Both the position numbers and the translations under genes were made by a program. A stretch of DNA of 53,770 nucleotides from an uncultured Clostridia bacterium. Its GTDB lineage: Bacteria; Bacillota; Clostridia; Oscillospirales; Ruminococcaceae. The stretch spans positions 1 through 53,770 of the forward strand of contig CALXGT010000046.1 in the NCBI GenBank assembly GCA_944387915.1. Reading direction: 5' to 3'. Shown here in pieces: positions 1-7,567 of this stretch. Position 1 is the stretch's first letter, and the number at the start of each line of letters is the position of its first letter. A model generated the notes under the pieces. The model searched no databases. It had not been told where the DNA came from and worked only from the letters and a program-made list of their open reading frames with translations.

Positions 1-7
1 AAAGCAT

Positions 8-235
8 ATGAAAAAGATAAGCTATCTATTTATCGTTCTCGCAATCCTGCTCTCTGACATTATGTGTGCAGTGGTTGCATATAATTACTGTGCCTTACAG
101 TGGGGCGGGCAATATGCTGCGTATAGCACACCGGCCAGCGCAGCATTTTTATACTTCGTTCCTTATGGAATCGGAATTATATTTTGTATCATTTTGGCGC
201 GTTTCTTCTATAAAAAGCAGGAAAACAAAGAATAA
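8..235 (+). CDS. Small two-helix membrane protein, unknown function
   Basis: The 75-aa protein has a Lys-rich N-terminus followed by a hydrophobic segment (about residues 5-24), a polar stretch, a second hydrophobic segment (about 45-67) and a basic tail (KKQENKE). This looks like a two-pass inner-membrane protein; no family is recognised. Only seven bases precede the ATG, so the ribosome binding site cannot be judged and the frame could begin further upstream. A good hairpin with a T-run lies just downstream, consistent with a real gene end. Confidence 0.55.
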   Translation: MKKISYLFIVLAILLSDIMCAVVAYNYCALQWGGQYAAYSTPASAAFLYFVPYGIGIIFCIILARFFYKKQENKE

Positions 236-253
236 ATGTGCATTCAAACAAGA

Positions 254-286
254 GGGTATGATCCTGCATGGGGGCATACCCTTTTT
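254..286 (+). terminator. Intrinsic terminator after the first gene
   Basis: GGGTATG (254-260) pairs with CATACCC (275-281) and is followed by five T. It ends the rightward gene at 8-235. The same stem could weakly serve the leftward NIF3 operon, although the T-run is poor on that strand. Confidence 0.7.
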
Positions 287-348
287 GTATATATTCACCA
301 ATAGTTTTCAATTTCCCTTGAAATCACTACCTTCCTTGAAAAGGGAGT

Positions 349-1107
349 TTACAGGAAAGCAAACGGAGCGGTCTCGGACTGGGATATCATCCACTCCACC
401 TCGGGAAACTGTTCGGACAGCAACATAAATAGCCACGATTTGATGCCCACTTCCGTCTCGTAATGTCCCCCGTCCACTAAAGTGATCCCTCGGTTTTTGG
501 CTTCTACCGCCACGTCATGCTTAATATCCCCGGTAAGATACGCGTCGGCACCTTCTTCTAACGCTACGGAAAGCATACTTCCGCCGGAGCCTGCGCAAAG
601 CGCCACCCGTTTCACCGGCCGGTTTCCGGAAAGATACCGGATCCCTTTTGCGAAAAGGCACTCCTTGACCCGTTTTGCAAAATCCTCGGGGGAAACCGCT
701 TCGGCAAGCGCTCCCACCAGTAAAAAGCCTTCCCCTTTCTCCGGCGCTTCCACCGAAGAAAGCCCTATCGTCTTCGCCAGAAGCCGGGACGTCCCCTTTT
801 CGCTTCGGTCCAAATTGGTATGGGCGGATAATACGGGAAGATCCGCCGAGATCAGACGGTAGACCGGATCATCCGTATGGATTTTTTTTAACGGCGTAAA
901 GATCACAGGATGATGGGAAATCAAAAGATCCGCTTCCTTTTGGATTCCCTCTTGGATCACCTCAGCCCCAGCGTCCAAACAAAGAAGCGCTTTTTTCACT
1001 TCCCGGTCCATGTCCCCCAAAAGCAGCCCCGGATTGTCGTATCCCTCCGCTGTATCAAAGGGAGCGAAGCGATCGATATACTCATAAATTTCCCGAATGG
1101 TGGTCAT
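349..1107 (-). CDS. NIF3-like dinuclear metal-centre protein (DUF34, YqfO type)
   Basis: The 252-aa protein matches the NIF3 family. Visible metal-ligand motifs are LLISHHPVIF (two His), SAHTNLD (His and Asp) and a C-terminal GGHYETE (His and Glu), which in the family bind a dinuclear metal centre in a hexameric toroid. Its biochemical role is unsettled (GTP cyclohydrolase-like hydrolase or metal chaperone have been proposed). The start is the ATG at 1107, preceded by AGGAGG; a longer frame from 1143 lacks this signal. It overlaps the end of trmK by 26 bp, and a trmK-NIF3 pair is also found in Bacillus subtilis (yqfN-yqfO). Confidence 0.9.
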   Translation of the reverse strand: MTTIREIYEYIDRFAPFDTAEGYDNPGLLLGDMDREVKKALLCLDAGAEVIQEGIQKEADLLISHHPVIFTPLKKIHTDDPVYRLISADLPVLSAHTNLDRSEKGTSRLLAKTIGLSSVEAPEKGEGFLLVGALAEAVSPEDFAKRVKECLFAKGIRYLSGNRPVKRVALCAGSGGSMLSVALEEGADAYLTGDIKHDVAVEAKNRGITLVDGGHYETEVGIKSWLFMLLSEQFPEVEWMISQSETAPFAFL

Positions 1108-1789
1108 ATATTTCCTCCTGCAAATATTCCTTCGCTTTGGCAATCAGTATCGCCAAACGATCCAACTCTGTTCTCTCTTGGGTTTGCGCCTTTTGAAGCC
1201 CCTTTTGCTTTTTCTCCAACCGGGACAGAAGGCTTTGAAAATAAAGGTATTTCTCCTTTTTTTCCGACTGAGGAAGCGCCCCGAAAGTGAAAAACAAAGC
1301 GTCTCCTTTTCGAATCACCCCATCGTACCGGGCTTTGATGATGGTGTACGCCTTTTTCTCCTCGTAGGCCGGTATCTCCTTTTCGATGCGATAGCCATGT
1401 TCCAGCAGAAAGCGCCGCAGCGTTTCCACCTTGGTCATCGGCTGGAGCAAAAGGGTTTGGGACAGAGGATGACGGCGAAGAAGAATCTCGGCGATCGTCT
1501 CGCCGCCCAGTCCCGCGATAATAATGTCGGTCTTATCCGAAAGGTCGATCCCCGTTAGGCCGTCGCAAAGCCGAAGTTCAATCCGATCGGAAAGGGAAAG
1601 GGCCTCAATATGCTGTTTCGCCGCCAAAAGGGGACCTTCCCCGATATCCGCCGCCAACGCCCGGGAAACGATACCCTGTTTCACCAAATAGGCGGGAAGA
1701 TACCCATGGTCGGTTCCTACATCCACCGGATAGCCCCCCTTGGTCACTTCGTTTGCGATAGCTAAAAGCCGGGGTTTCCGTTCAATCAT
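1082..1789 (-). CDS. trmK: tRNA (adenine(22)-N(1))-methyltransferase TrmK
   Basis: The 235-aa SAM-dependent methyltransferase is predicted to form m1A22 in the D-loop of bacterial tRNAs. Seen: a Rossmann motif I of the form VDVGTDHGYLP near residue 22, the acidic motif AADIGEGPL, and IIAGLGGE in place of the catalytic NPPY-like loop, all typical of TrmK (COG2384). A C-terminal charged helical region (about 175-235) matches the coiled-coil domain of the family. It is translationally coupled: its start overlaps the preceding 137-aa gene by 8 bp and its end overlaps NIF3. Confidence 0.92.
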   Translation of the reverse strand: MIERKPRLLAIANEVTKGGYPVDVGTDHGYLPAYLVKQGIVSRALAADIGEGPLLAAKQHIEALSLSDRIELRLCDGLTGIDLSDKTDIIIAGLGGETIAEILLRRHPLSQTLLLQPMTKVETLRRFLLEHGYRIEKEIPAYEEKKAYTIIKARYDGVIRKGDALFFTFGALPQSEKKEKYLYFQSLLSRLEKKQKGLQKAQTQERTELDRLAILIAKAKEYLQEEIYDHHSGNL

Positions 1790-2195
1790 TTTTCTTTCCC
1801 TCCTCTGCTTCCAGCACCAACTCCGACGGACAGCCGGAAAACCGAGACGCCGTTTTTACACCGTAACGCTGCACCTGACACCTGGGATGCTTTTTTTGAT
1901 AGCCCAGCACAAACTGAAACAAAAAGCCCATAAAATCCCCAAGGTACCGGCTCTCGTTAGCGGTAAAGGAAAAATCGTTCGGAGGAGAAAACCGTTTTTC
2001 GTAAAAATACAAAAGGGTCTTCACCGGCGGAACCCCCAAATCATTCGCGGTCACCATACATTTTATCAGCGATTTGTCAGACACTATATCCATACAAAAA
2101 TCCCAAAGGGGCCCGCTTTCGTAAAAGGGCGTCGCGCCTTTATAACAGCGGGTAAATTCCCGGCGGATCCGGTCTTGTATCGCGGCGGTATCCAA
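1782..2195 (-). CDS. Hypothetical protein, first gene of the trmK operon
   Basis: The 137-aa soluble protein is not recognised. It is rich in aromatic residues, with four cysteines scattered through the chain and no membrane segment or signal peptide. The proposed start is TTG at 2195, with GGGAG about 9 bases upstream; no ATG gives a better site. It overlaps trmK by 8 bp and lies directly behind a near-consensus promoter. Position and coupling suggest co-expression with tRNA modification, but the function is unknown. Confidence 0.7.
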   Translation of the reverse strand: MDTAAIQDRIRREFTRCYKGATPFYESGPLWDFCMDIVSDKSLIKCMVTANDLGVPPVKTLLYFYEKRFSPPNDFSFTANESRYLGDFMGFLFQFVLGYQKKHPRCQVQRYGVKTASRFSGCPSELVLEAEEGKKND

Positions 2196-2246
2196 AGCCC
2201 AACGCTCCCTTCAATGAATATAATGTTAAAAATATTGTATGTCTGT

Positions 2247-2274
2247 ATTATATGCTATCCTAATTTTTTGTCAA
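2247..2274 (-). promoter_or_regulatory. Sigma-A promoter for the 137-aa gene-trmK-NIF3 operon
   Basis: On the minus strand TTGACA (2274-2269) and TATAAT (2252-2247) are separated by 16 bp, a full consensus pair about 50 bp before the TTG start. Confidence 0.8.
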
Positions 2275-2332
2275 GAGATCGCAAAAACCATTTGGTGATT
2301 TCGAAAAACCGGCAAAAAGATAGGGAAAGCCG

Positions 2333-2361
2333 TTGACCTTTTCAAGAAAATCCGGTAAACT
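2333..2361 (+). promoter_or_regulatory. Sigma-A promoter for rpe and the Rnf-like genes
   Basis: TTGACC (2333-2338) and TAAACT (2356-2361) are spaced by 17 bp, 32 bp before the rpe start. It diverges from the trmK operon promoter. Confidence 0.75.
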
Positions 2362-2393
2362 GAAAGTAAATATCGCTTTTTGGAGGGATCATT

Positions 2394-3029
2394 ATGACCA
2401 TCATTGCCCCTTCCCTATTGGCTGCGGATTTTTCCCGTCTGGGCGAAGAGATTCACCGGATGGAACAAGGGGGCGCGTCCTGGCTGCATTTGGATATCAT
2501 GGACGGAATTTTCGTACCGAATCTTTCCTTTGGCGTTCCGGTAGTAAAATCGATTCGCCCGGTGTCCAAGCTGTTTTTTGACCTGCATTTAATGATCCAA
2601 CACCCTTTGGACTATATTGACGTCTTTGCCGACGCCGGAGCCGACGCCATTACTTTTCATCTGGAAAGCCAATCGGACCCGGAAAAAACGATAGAAAAAA
2701 TTAAATCACGGGGATTAAAAGCCGGACTTTCCATAAAACCCAATACCCCTCCCGAAGCGCTTTTGCCTTATCTTTCCAAGCTGGATCTCATTTTGGTAAT
2801 GAGCGTGGAGCCCGGATTTGGGGGGCAGTCTTTTATTCCAAGCGCCCTGGACAAGATCCGGTTTTTGAAAAACGCCGCGCCCTCCATAGACATTAGCGTC
2901 GACGGGGGCATCAACGAAAAAACGGCGTCTCTTTGCACCGAAGCCGGTGCCAATGTACTGGTAGCCGGGTCCTACCTCTTTTCTGCCGAAGACGTAAAAG
3001 AACGAATTTCGGCTTTGGGATCCCTTTAA
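2394..3029 (+). CDS. rpe: Ribulose-phosphate 3-epimerase
   Basis: The 211-aa TIM-barrel enzyme interconverts D-ribulose 5-phosphate and D-xylulose 5-phosphate in the pentose phosphate pathway. Seen: the N-terminal APSLLAADF strand, the metal/catalytic segments LHLDIMDGIFVPN and DLHLMI (His and Asp ligands), and the phosphate-binding VDGGINE and VAGSYLF loops. Length fits the family. GGAGGG lies 7 bases before the ATG. It is followed at 19 bp by the Rnf-like genes, so the epimerase is probably the promoter-proximal member of that transcript. Confidence 0.95.
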   Translation: MTIIAPSLLAADFSRLGEEIHRMEQGGASWLHLDIMDGIFVPNLSFGVPVVKSIRPVSKLFFDLHLMIQHPLDYIDVFADAGADAITFHLESQSDPEKTIEKIKSRGLKAGLSIKPNTPPEALLPYLSKLDLILVMSVEPGFGGQSFIPSALDKIRFLKNAAPSIDISVDGGINEKTASLCTEAGANVLVAGSYLFSAEDVKERISALGSL

Positions 3030-3048
3030 CGGAAAAGGAGCAGATATC

Positions 3049-4119
3049 GTGCCGGCTTTCTCTCGTTACAATAAACAGATGACGGATACTGTCGTCGCTT
3101 TAGTTCCCCTCTTGGGAATGGCGGTATTTCATTACGGTACAAGAGTACTGATTTTAACCGCCGTAAGTATGCTTTTCGCTATCATAGCGGATGGGGTGTT
3201 TCTTCTCCTTCACCGGGAAAGAAAGCTCAAACACCACGACCTTTCGGTGATCCCCATTGCGTTGACATTTGTCATGTTCTTGCCCGCCACCGCGCCCTAC
3301 TGGCTGGCGGCGGTGGGAAGCGCGTTTGCCGTAGCTTTTGTCCGGGAACCTTTCGGAGGGCATTACAATACCCTGTTCCATCCGGCGACCACCGCCTTCG
3401 CTTTTTTGTTGATCTGTTTCAATACCCTTTGTACCCGATATCCGTCGGTAATGCAAAGCCTTCCGCTGGATCTGGTGGTAACAACCGTCCCTCTCTACAC
3501 CTCTCCCGCATACCGACTGATGCTGGGAGGCGCCGAAAGCATTGATCTCCTAGACGTTTTGCTTGGGAATTTTTCCGGGCCGTTAGGAACGACATGTATC
3601 TTAGTGATGGCTTGCTGTGGACTGTATCTGATGGTGCGGAAAACAACCTCTTTTGAAATCGTCTTGGCGGCTGTTGCTACGGTCTCGCTGTGTTCTTACT
3701 TTTTGCCGCGGCTTTTGACGGTCTCCCCGCTCACCTCTGTCAAATTAGAGCTAAGCAGCGGCGCTTTTTTATTCATTACGCTGTTTATTGCGTCGGTGGA
3801 TAACGGAGAAATGCAAACCCGTCTCGGAAAAATTACCTACGGCGTTTTATTCGGAGGCGGCGTAATGCTGTTCCGCTATCTAAGCAAGATCGAGATGGTT
3901 TCTCCTTTTGTATTAATTATTATGAATACGCTGGACCATCGCTGCGACGATTACGGAAGGAACCTTGTAGCGGCGCTTTGGTGGCTGTTAAAAAAAGGGA
4001 AACAGCTTCTCTTGGGGTTGCTGTGTAAAATAAAAAAATTGATTATCTTTCTTTGGAACGGCCTGTTTCGGCTAATTCAAAAGTTTGTGGATCCTTCGGA
4101 GGGAGGGAAAAAGCCATGA
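3049..4119 (+). CDS. RnfD/NqrB-like membrane subunit lacking the flavinylation motif
   Basis: The 356-aa multi-pass protein aligns by eye with RnfD: FGGHYNTLFHPA (about 102-112) matches the family GGxGxNxFNPA segment, GNFSGPLGTT (173-182) matches GNxxGSLGET, and the SVDNGEMQTRLGKITYG segment matches the end ATDPVTSPxTxxGRxIYG. However, the SGAT-type loop whose Thr carries covalent FMN in RnfD is replaced by a VTTVPLYTSPAYR stretch (144-156), and the DPVTSP motif has become VDNGEM. The start is GTG at 3049 after AAAAGGAG. It overlaps the next gene by ATGA. A redox role is doubtful; homology to RnfD is inference from motifs, not a search. Confidence 0.8.
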   Translation: MPAFSRYNKQMTDTVVALVPLLGMAVFHYGTRVLILTAVSMLFAIIADGVFLLLHRERKLKHHDLSVIPIALTFVMFLPATAPYWLAAVGSAFAVAFVREPFGGHYNTLFHPATTAFAFLLICFNTLCTRYPSVMQSLPLDLVVTTVPLYTSPAYRLMLGGAESIDLLDVLLGNFSGPLGTTCILVMACCGLYLMVRKTTSFEIVLAAVATVSLCSYFLPRLLTVSPLTSVKLELSSGAFLFITLFIASVDNGEMQTRLGKITYGVLFGGGVMLFRYLSKIEMVSPFVLIIMNTLDHRCDDYGRNLVAALWWLLKKGKQLLLGLLCKIKKLIIFLWNGLFRLIQKFVDPSEGGKKP

Positions 4120-4769
4120 TTCGCCGTTTTTACCAAAGCCATCGCGCTTTGTTTCAAAAGCTGGACACACTCTGGCTTCGAAGCCCCATTTTAACTAAAG
4201 GACTGGCGATTGCGCCGTTGATCGTAGTCTGCAACAGCCTTCAGCGCGCTTACGCCCTAAGCCTTTGTTACGGGTTTATGCTGATTTTAACGGTAATTTT
4301 TTCCCGCCCTATTCCCCAAACCCTCCCCTACACCATTCGGGTCATTCTCGACGTCTCCATTGCGGCGATTTTATTTGCTCCCTCGTCTTTTCTAACGGAG
4401 CTTTTGTTTCCCGGAAGCCTTTCCCGACTGGGGCTGTATCTGCCTTTGCTTACCGTAAGCTCTCTCATCGTCCAGCACACTCCCATCCGGTTTCACCGCA
4501 TGCCCTTTCGGTCTATGGTTTTAGACCTGATTTTAAACGCCGGAGGCTTTTTCCTGTTGGCCGTCTGCATGGGGTTTGTCCGAGAACTATTGGGAAGGGG
4601 GCAAATCTACGGAACGGAGATCTCCATTTCGTTTACCGTTCCAGCAATTCTTCTTCCCTTCAGCGGCTTTTTGCTGATGGGTATGGCGGCGGCGCTGGCA
4701 AAAAAAGTTTACCTTTTTTTAAACCGAGCTCCCAAAGTGAAGCGAAAGGAGAAGAAAAACGATGAATGA
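4116..4769 (+). CDS. RnfE/NqrD-like membrane subunit lacking cluster cysteines
   Basis: The 217-aa protein has about six hydrophobic segments and follows RnfE: NPVLVQxLGLCP is matched by SPILTKGLAIAP (23-34) and SLREIIGxG by FVRELLGRG. In RnfE two membrane cysteines help hold a [2Fe-2S] cluster; here the first position is Ala33 and the second, within LPLLTVSSLIV (109-119), is Ser116. A non-equivalent Cys39 lies nearby. The chosen ATG at 4116 overlaps the upstream stop (ATGA); the longer frame from 4053 lies inside the RnfD-like gene. Cytoplasmic C-terminus is Lys-rich. Function unknown; likely complexed with the flanking D- and A-like subunits. Confidence 0.78.
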   Translation: MIRRFYQSHRALFQKLDTLWLRSPILTKGLAIAPLIVVCNSLQRAYALSLCYGFMLILTVIFSRPIPQTLPYTIRVILDVSIAAILFAPSSFLTELLFPGSLSRLGLYLPLLTVSSLIVQHTPIRFHRMPFRSMVLDLILNAGGFFLLAVCMGFVRELLGRGQIYGTEISISFTVPAILLPFSGFLLMGMAAALAKKVYLFLNRAPKVKRKEKKNDE

Positions 4770-5379
4770 ATTTTTTCTTTCCTTAAAAGACGCTTTTTTA
4801 AACAGCACCGTTACCGCGTTGACGGTCATCTTTGTAGAAAATACCATTTTTACCCGTGCTCTCGGCGTAAGTACCGCGTTCTCGCTGGTAAAAAAGAAAG
4901 GAAACATTTTCCCCTTTGGACTGGTTTTAACGTGGATTACGTTGGCGTCTTCCTTCCTCTCCTTCTCCTTTGAGCCCACCATTAGTCAGCTTCCTTCCGC
5001 CTATTATTGGAGGCCTATCTTATATGTGCTGATGATCGGGGCGGTTTATATCCTGACCTTATATCTTTGCAGCACACTGTTTCGGCGGTTTTATCCTACC
5101 CTTCGCCCTATGATCCATCTTTCCGCCTTTAACGGCGCGGTTTTCGGGAGTATGTACCTTTGTAATCTTTCCCGGTACCGGATGCAGGATATTCTTCCAT
5201 TCAGCTTAGGCATCGGAATTGGGTTTATGTTAGCGGTGTATCTGTTAAGTCTGGGATACGATCGCCTCAACAGCGATAAAATTTCCCCGTCTTTTCGAGG
5301 ATTTCCCATTATGCTTATTTATACCGGCTTTCTTTCTTTGGCCTTTTACGGATTGATCGGGCATGAATTGGCATTCTAA
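4762..5379 (+). CDS. RnfA/NqrE-like membrane subunit lacking cluster cysteines
   Basis: The 205-aa polytopic protein aligns without gaps to RnfA around FVENTIFTRALGVS (24-37; family VNNFVLxxFLGLCP) and FNGAVFG (123-129; family TNCAVLG), and ends with FRGFPIMLIYTGFLSLAF like the RnfA C-terminus. The two cysteines that with RnfE ligate an intramembrane Fe-S cluster are replaced by Ser37 and Gly125. It overlaps the E-like gene by 8 bp after an AAAGGAG site. With its neighbours it forms a compact D-E-A cassette without the electron-carrier subunits RnfB, RnfC and RnfG. Confidence 0.8.
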   Translation: MNEFFLSLKDAFLNSTVTALTVIFVENTIFTRALGVSTAFSLVKKKGNIFPFGLVLTWITLASSFLSFSFEPTISQLPSAYYWRPILYVLMIGAVYILTLYLCSTLFRRFYPTLRPMIHLSAFNGAVFGSMYLCNLSRYRMQDILPFSLGIGIGFMLAVYLLSLGYDRLNSDKISPSFRGFPIMLIYTGFLSLAFYGLIGHELAF

Positions 5380-5461
5380 TAGTGACGTTTGATAAAATTG
5401 CCGTCTTTTTGGCTTTTTGAAAATAGCTAAAAAAGGCATGTAAGGAATTGAGGTGATTCAA

Positions 5462-6565
5462 ATGAAGAGTCAAGGAAAAAAATTAAAACGCTACCCATCC
5501 GGCTACAGCGCCAGAAGGCGAAAACGAAAGCTTGTTCTTCGTACCGTGCTCACCGTTTTTGTCCTTCTTCTTCTTATAGGCGCCGGTTATTTTGCGGGAA
5601 GAGCGTTAAATCTCTTGCCCCTGGATACGCAAGAGGAAAGCGGTTCGTCTTCCTCTGCCCCTTCTTCCTCGGAAGATGCTTCTGTTGTTTCCCCGTCTGC
5701 TTCTTTTGAATCCTCTGAAGAGCCTTCCTCTACTTCTCCGGCTCTCCCGGAAGAAATTCGAGCGATTGCCCTTTCGGCGACCAGTCTCACCGAATTGGAC
5801 ACGCTTCTTTCGGGAATCGACCAAACCCTCTACAACTGTGTAGTTTTGGAGTTAAAGGATCGAAACGGCCAAATCTACTATGACACAGCGGTGGAACACG
5901 CTACGATTTGCGGCGCAAAACGGCAAGACGCTTACAGCGCGGCGGCAGCGGCCGCTTTAATCCGCAGTTACGGATTTTATCCCTTAGCCCGCATCTATGC
6001 GCTCCAGGATGGCACCGCCGCTCATGCCCGCTACCAAAATGCCTATTACTATGAAAATTCCACCGACGTTTCGTGGTTGGACAACACCTACGAAGCGGGC
6101 GGAAAAGCATGGTTAAATCCTTATCGGGAAAACGCCGTAACGTATTTAACCTCCATTGTCAAAGAGATTTCCTCCGCCGGCTTTGTTGGAATTGTGGTCA
6201 ATGGCTGTCAATACCCCAATACCACCGTCCGCTATGGCATGTCTTTTGGAGACACCCATAACGTAAGCCAACCGGACGCCATAGAAAACCTACTTCTCAC
6301 ATTAAAAGAAACCGCCGAGAAAGAGGGAGGAACCGTAATTCCCGCTTACCGGGGAATTACCTACGCCGAGGGATCCAACACCCATATTTACGGCACATCC
6401 CCCAATGAATTTTCCCTCTCTCCCTCTGCTCCCATTGTAGAAAACGATCTTTCCGTTCTCGATGATGTACTCGCCCCGGCGGATAGCTTAATTCCTAACA
6501 TCTCCTTTGAAACACTGATTCCTTCCTTGGATGAACTTGGGATTCATCAGTATATTGTGGGATAA
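5462..6565 (+). CDS. Membrane-anchored putative glycoside hydrolase (DUF4015-like)
   Basis: The 367-aa protein starts with a very basic cytoplasmic tail, a single membrane helix (about 24-46), and a Ser/Glu/Pro-rich linker (about 55-95), followed by an extracellular domain beginning near residue 100. That domain has barrel-like strands such as CVVLELKDRNGQIYYD, SYGFYPLARIYAL and GFVGIVVNGCQYP, resembling putative glycoside hydrolases of the DUF4015 type; substrate is unknown. GTG at 5453 is rejected because it forms part of the GAGGTG ribosome binding site for ATG 5462. It lies 82 bp after the Rnf-like cassette and probably shares its transcript. Confidence 0.7.
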   Translation: MKSQGKKLKRYPSGYSARRRKRKLVLRTVLTVFVLLLLIGAGYFAGRALNLLPLDTQEESGSSSSAPSSSEDASVVSPSASFESSEEPSSTSPALPEEIRAIALSATSLTELDTLLSGIDQTLYNCVVLELKDRNGQIYYDTAVEHATICGAKRQDAYSAAAAAALIRSYGFYPLARIYALQDGTAAHARYQNAYYYENSTDVSWLDNTYEAGGKAWLNPYRENAVTYLTSIVKEISSAGFVGIVVNGCQYPNTTVRYGMSFGDTHNVSQPDAIENLLLTLKETAEKEGGTVIPAYRGITYAEGSNTHIYGTSPNEFSLSPSAPIVENDLSVLDDVLAPADSLIPNISFETLIPSLDELGIHQYIVG

Positions 6566-6602
6566 AAATTGGCGCTTCTTACGAAGCGCCAATTTTCTTT
6601 TC
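6565..6602. terminator. Bidirectional terminator between convergent genes
   Basis: A 14-bp perfect stem (AAAATTGGCGCTTC, 6565-6578, with GAAGCGCCAATTTT, 6583-6596) has a TTAC loop and T-rich flanks on both strands. The TAA stop of the leftward LCP-like gene falls in the loop region. Confidence 0.85.
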
Positions 6603-7364
6603 TCCCCATGATGCGGTTCTGACCCGCTTATTGGGATGATTCAGGAAATAACGAAACGCCTGCTTGAGCTGGCTTAAATCGTACCGCATAATGTTCGTGT
6701 CGGCATTTTGGAAAAAAGTGACAGGGAGGATGTTTTCTTCATTTAACAGCTTTGTGGTAAGCGCGTTCCTTAAAAACAGCGAAAACGCATTCCCCGGATC
6801 CTCTGTAAGCCAGGAAAAAAACGCTTCTCCGTCAAGCTGCACAATACCCGGACCGTACTCTTTCCCGCCAATTTCCATCTTTTCCGTTAATTCCAAGGGA
6901 ATTCCGCCTAACCACCCTACCAAATTTTCTATTCCCTGCCGGTAAAAACGAATATAATTGGTCTCCTCCCCCGCAAAAAGGGTTGCCGCCGCCAAAGCGG
7001 CATTTTTACTGCCCGCGTATTGATATTGTCCCAAAAGGGTGTCCCTCCGGCCGTTTACTTCGGTTTGAATGTCGGAAGGCAACGCTGTCAAAAGGATTTC
7101 CGCCTCAGCAGGATGAAACTGTAAATAAAAAAAGGAAAAGGGATCCTCTTCCCGTTCGTCGCAAAAAATGAGCAAAACATTTCGGTTTTCCTCTTGGGAA
7201 GGAAGGTAATTTTCCATGGTGAGATCAATTTCATGGGGCTGCTTTGCCGCCACCTCATCTTTCACCTGAAAAGAAACAACCAGCATAACCACAATCATCA
7301 TTGACGCGAGACTAATGACAAAAGACGCGCCAAAAACCATCAAACCGCTCCATCCCTGCTTCAT
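6579..7364 (-). CDS. LytR-CpsA-Psr (LCP)-like membrane protein, degenerate
   Basis: The 261-aa protein has one N-terminal membrane helix (about 8-32) and an outer domain that tracks the LCP fold: NVLLIFCDEREED for the first strand, LTALPSDIQTEV where active members have SIPRDTxV, a GSKNAALAAATLFAG helix for the KINAAxxxGG segment, and LVGWLGGIPLEL for the VDxLGGVxV strand. LCP proteins attach wall polymers to peptidoglycan using conserved Arg and Asp residues; the SIPRD arginine is missing here, so catalysis is uncertain. The ATG follows GGAGGG. It ends in a shared terminator. Confidence 0.65.
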   Translation of the reverse strand: MKQGWSGLMVFGASFVISLASMMIVVMLVVSFQVKDEVAAKQPHEIDLTMENYLPSQEENRNVLLIFCDEREEDPFSFFYLQFHPAEAEILLTALPSDIQTEVNGRRDTLLGQYQYAGSKNAALAAATLFAGEETNYIRFYRQGIENLVGWLGGIPLELTEKMEIGGKEYGPGIVQLDGEAFFSWLTEDPGNAFSLFLRNALTTKLLNEENILPVTFFQNADTNIMRYDLSQLKQAFRYFLNHPNKRVRTASWGEKKIGAS

Positions 7365-7510
7365 CTTCTCCCTCCTTACTCTGGGAGTATGGAGAATTTT
7401 TTCTTTTTTTATTCAGTTTTCCGACCGAACGAAAAAATTCAATTTCCAAGGTCCTTTAACCCCACAAGATGGCCGCAAATCCCCGTCGATTTTCTATCCT
7501 ATTTCCGCAA

Positions 7511-7546
7511 AAACTCCCGGGAAAAATTTTCCCGGGAGTTTTTTCT
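7511..7546. terminator. Terminator downstream of the GH3 gene
   Basis: A perfect 15-bp inverted repeat (AAACTCCCGGGAAAA, 7511-7525, and its complement 7527-7541) is flanked by T-runs on both strands. Its position just after the leftward GH3 gene suggests it ends that transcript. The 200 bp between 7365 and 7567 otherwise hold only the A/T-rich upstream region of the LCP-like gene. Confidence 0.75.
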
Positions 7547-7567
7547 ACTTGTTATACTAAGATCATA

